Source: Magicicada septendecula
Taxonomy: Eukaryota > Arthropoda > Insecta > Hemiptera > Cicadidae
Assembly (NCBI GenBank): GCA_034769895.1
Contig: CM068375.1
Coordinates: forward strand, 253,063,542 to 253,127,541
Length of the DNA: 64,000 nt
Direction: 5' to 3'
Positions 63,949-64,000 of this stretch are shown here, one piece after another. Each line of letters opens with the position of its first letter. Positions within the stretch are counted from its first letter, which is position 1. Both the position numbers and the translations under genes were made by a program. Under the pieces are notes generated by a model. That model had not been told where the DNA came from, did no database searches, and saw only the letters and a program-made list of their open reading frames with translations.

Positions 63949-64000
63949 TCTATATAAGCCAAATACCACTGATCACACTGATCACGATATCTCTGAAACC
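63949..64000 (+). mobile_element. 5' end of a third Helitron (cut by window edge)
   Basis: TCTATATAAGCCAAATACCACTG..., with ACTGATCACACTGATCACGA and TCTCTGAAACC, follows the same plan as the Helitron at 60133 (TCTATATATATAAAAGAGAAATACCACTGACTCA...). It sits about 10 bases beyond that element's CTAG once the LTR insertion is removed, so the two Helitrons were adjacent in tandem. Confidence 0.75.

Overview
This is an AT-rich animal nuclear sequence, most likely from an arthropod and quite possibly an insect. The evidence is a spliced WD40 gene (Dcaf12-type exons), the mix of Penelope-like, BEL/Pao, Ty3/gypsy, Helitron, hAT and piggyBac relics, a tRNA-derived SINE, and long CA microsatellites. 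I saw no prokaryotic gene, operon or CRISPR array. Almost everything outside two host exons is transposon-derived, and most coding traces are broken.

Layout. 1-14250: five head-to-tail copies of a Penelope-like retroelement (PLE, unit about 2.87-2.89 kb, reverse transcriptase plus GIY-YIG endonuclease), each with a hammerhead-like motif near the 3' end. The copies form an A-A-A/B-B-B pattern. 14251-24140: old intergenic DNA with a SINE, an hAT relic, a piggyBac relic, a small hAT-type MITE and a second, unrelated PLE fragment with inverted ends and an 11-bp target duplication. 24140-29580: AT-rich sequence with CA and CA/CG repeats, part of which may be the 3'UTR of the host gene. 29585-31354 (minus strand): the last two coding exons of a Dcaf12 homologue, a CUL4-DDB1 ubiquitin-ligase substrate receptor.

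From 31397 to the right edge (the 5' side of Dcaf12) lies a nested pile of elements. An LTR on the minus strand is split by a 5.8-kb Helitron. Then come a CA microsatellite, a possible PLE tail, an LTR-internal-LTR block with nearly identical 1.4-kb LTRs, a BEL/Pao element, a Ty3/gypsy element, a second Helitron with a 129-bp minisatellite, an internally deleted LTR element, and the start of a third Helitron. The upstream Dcaf12 exons were not found, so much or all of this block may be one very large intron (inference).

The gene parts work together only within each element: PLE RT with its endonuclease, Helitron Rep with its helicase, and LTR gag-protease-integrase. Both the BEL and gypsy elements have lost the central RT but keep a long, largely open integrase. 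PLE copy 5 is the least damaged autonomous-type element: its RT-endonuclease region shows a single one-base deletion.
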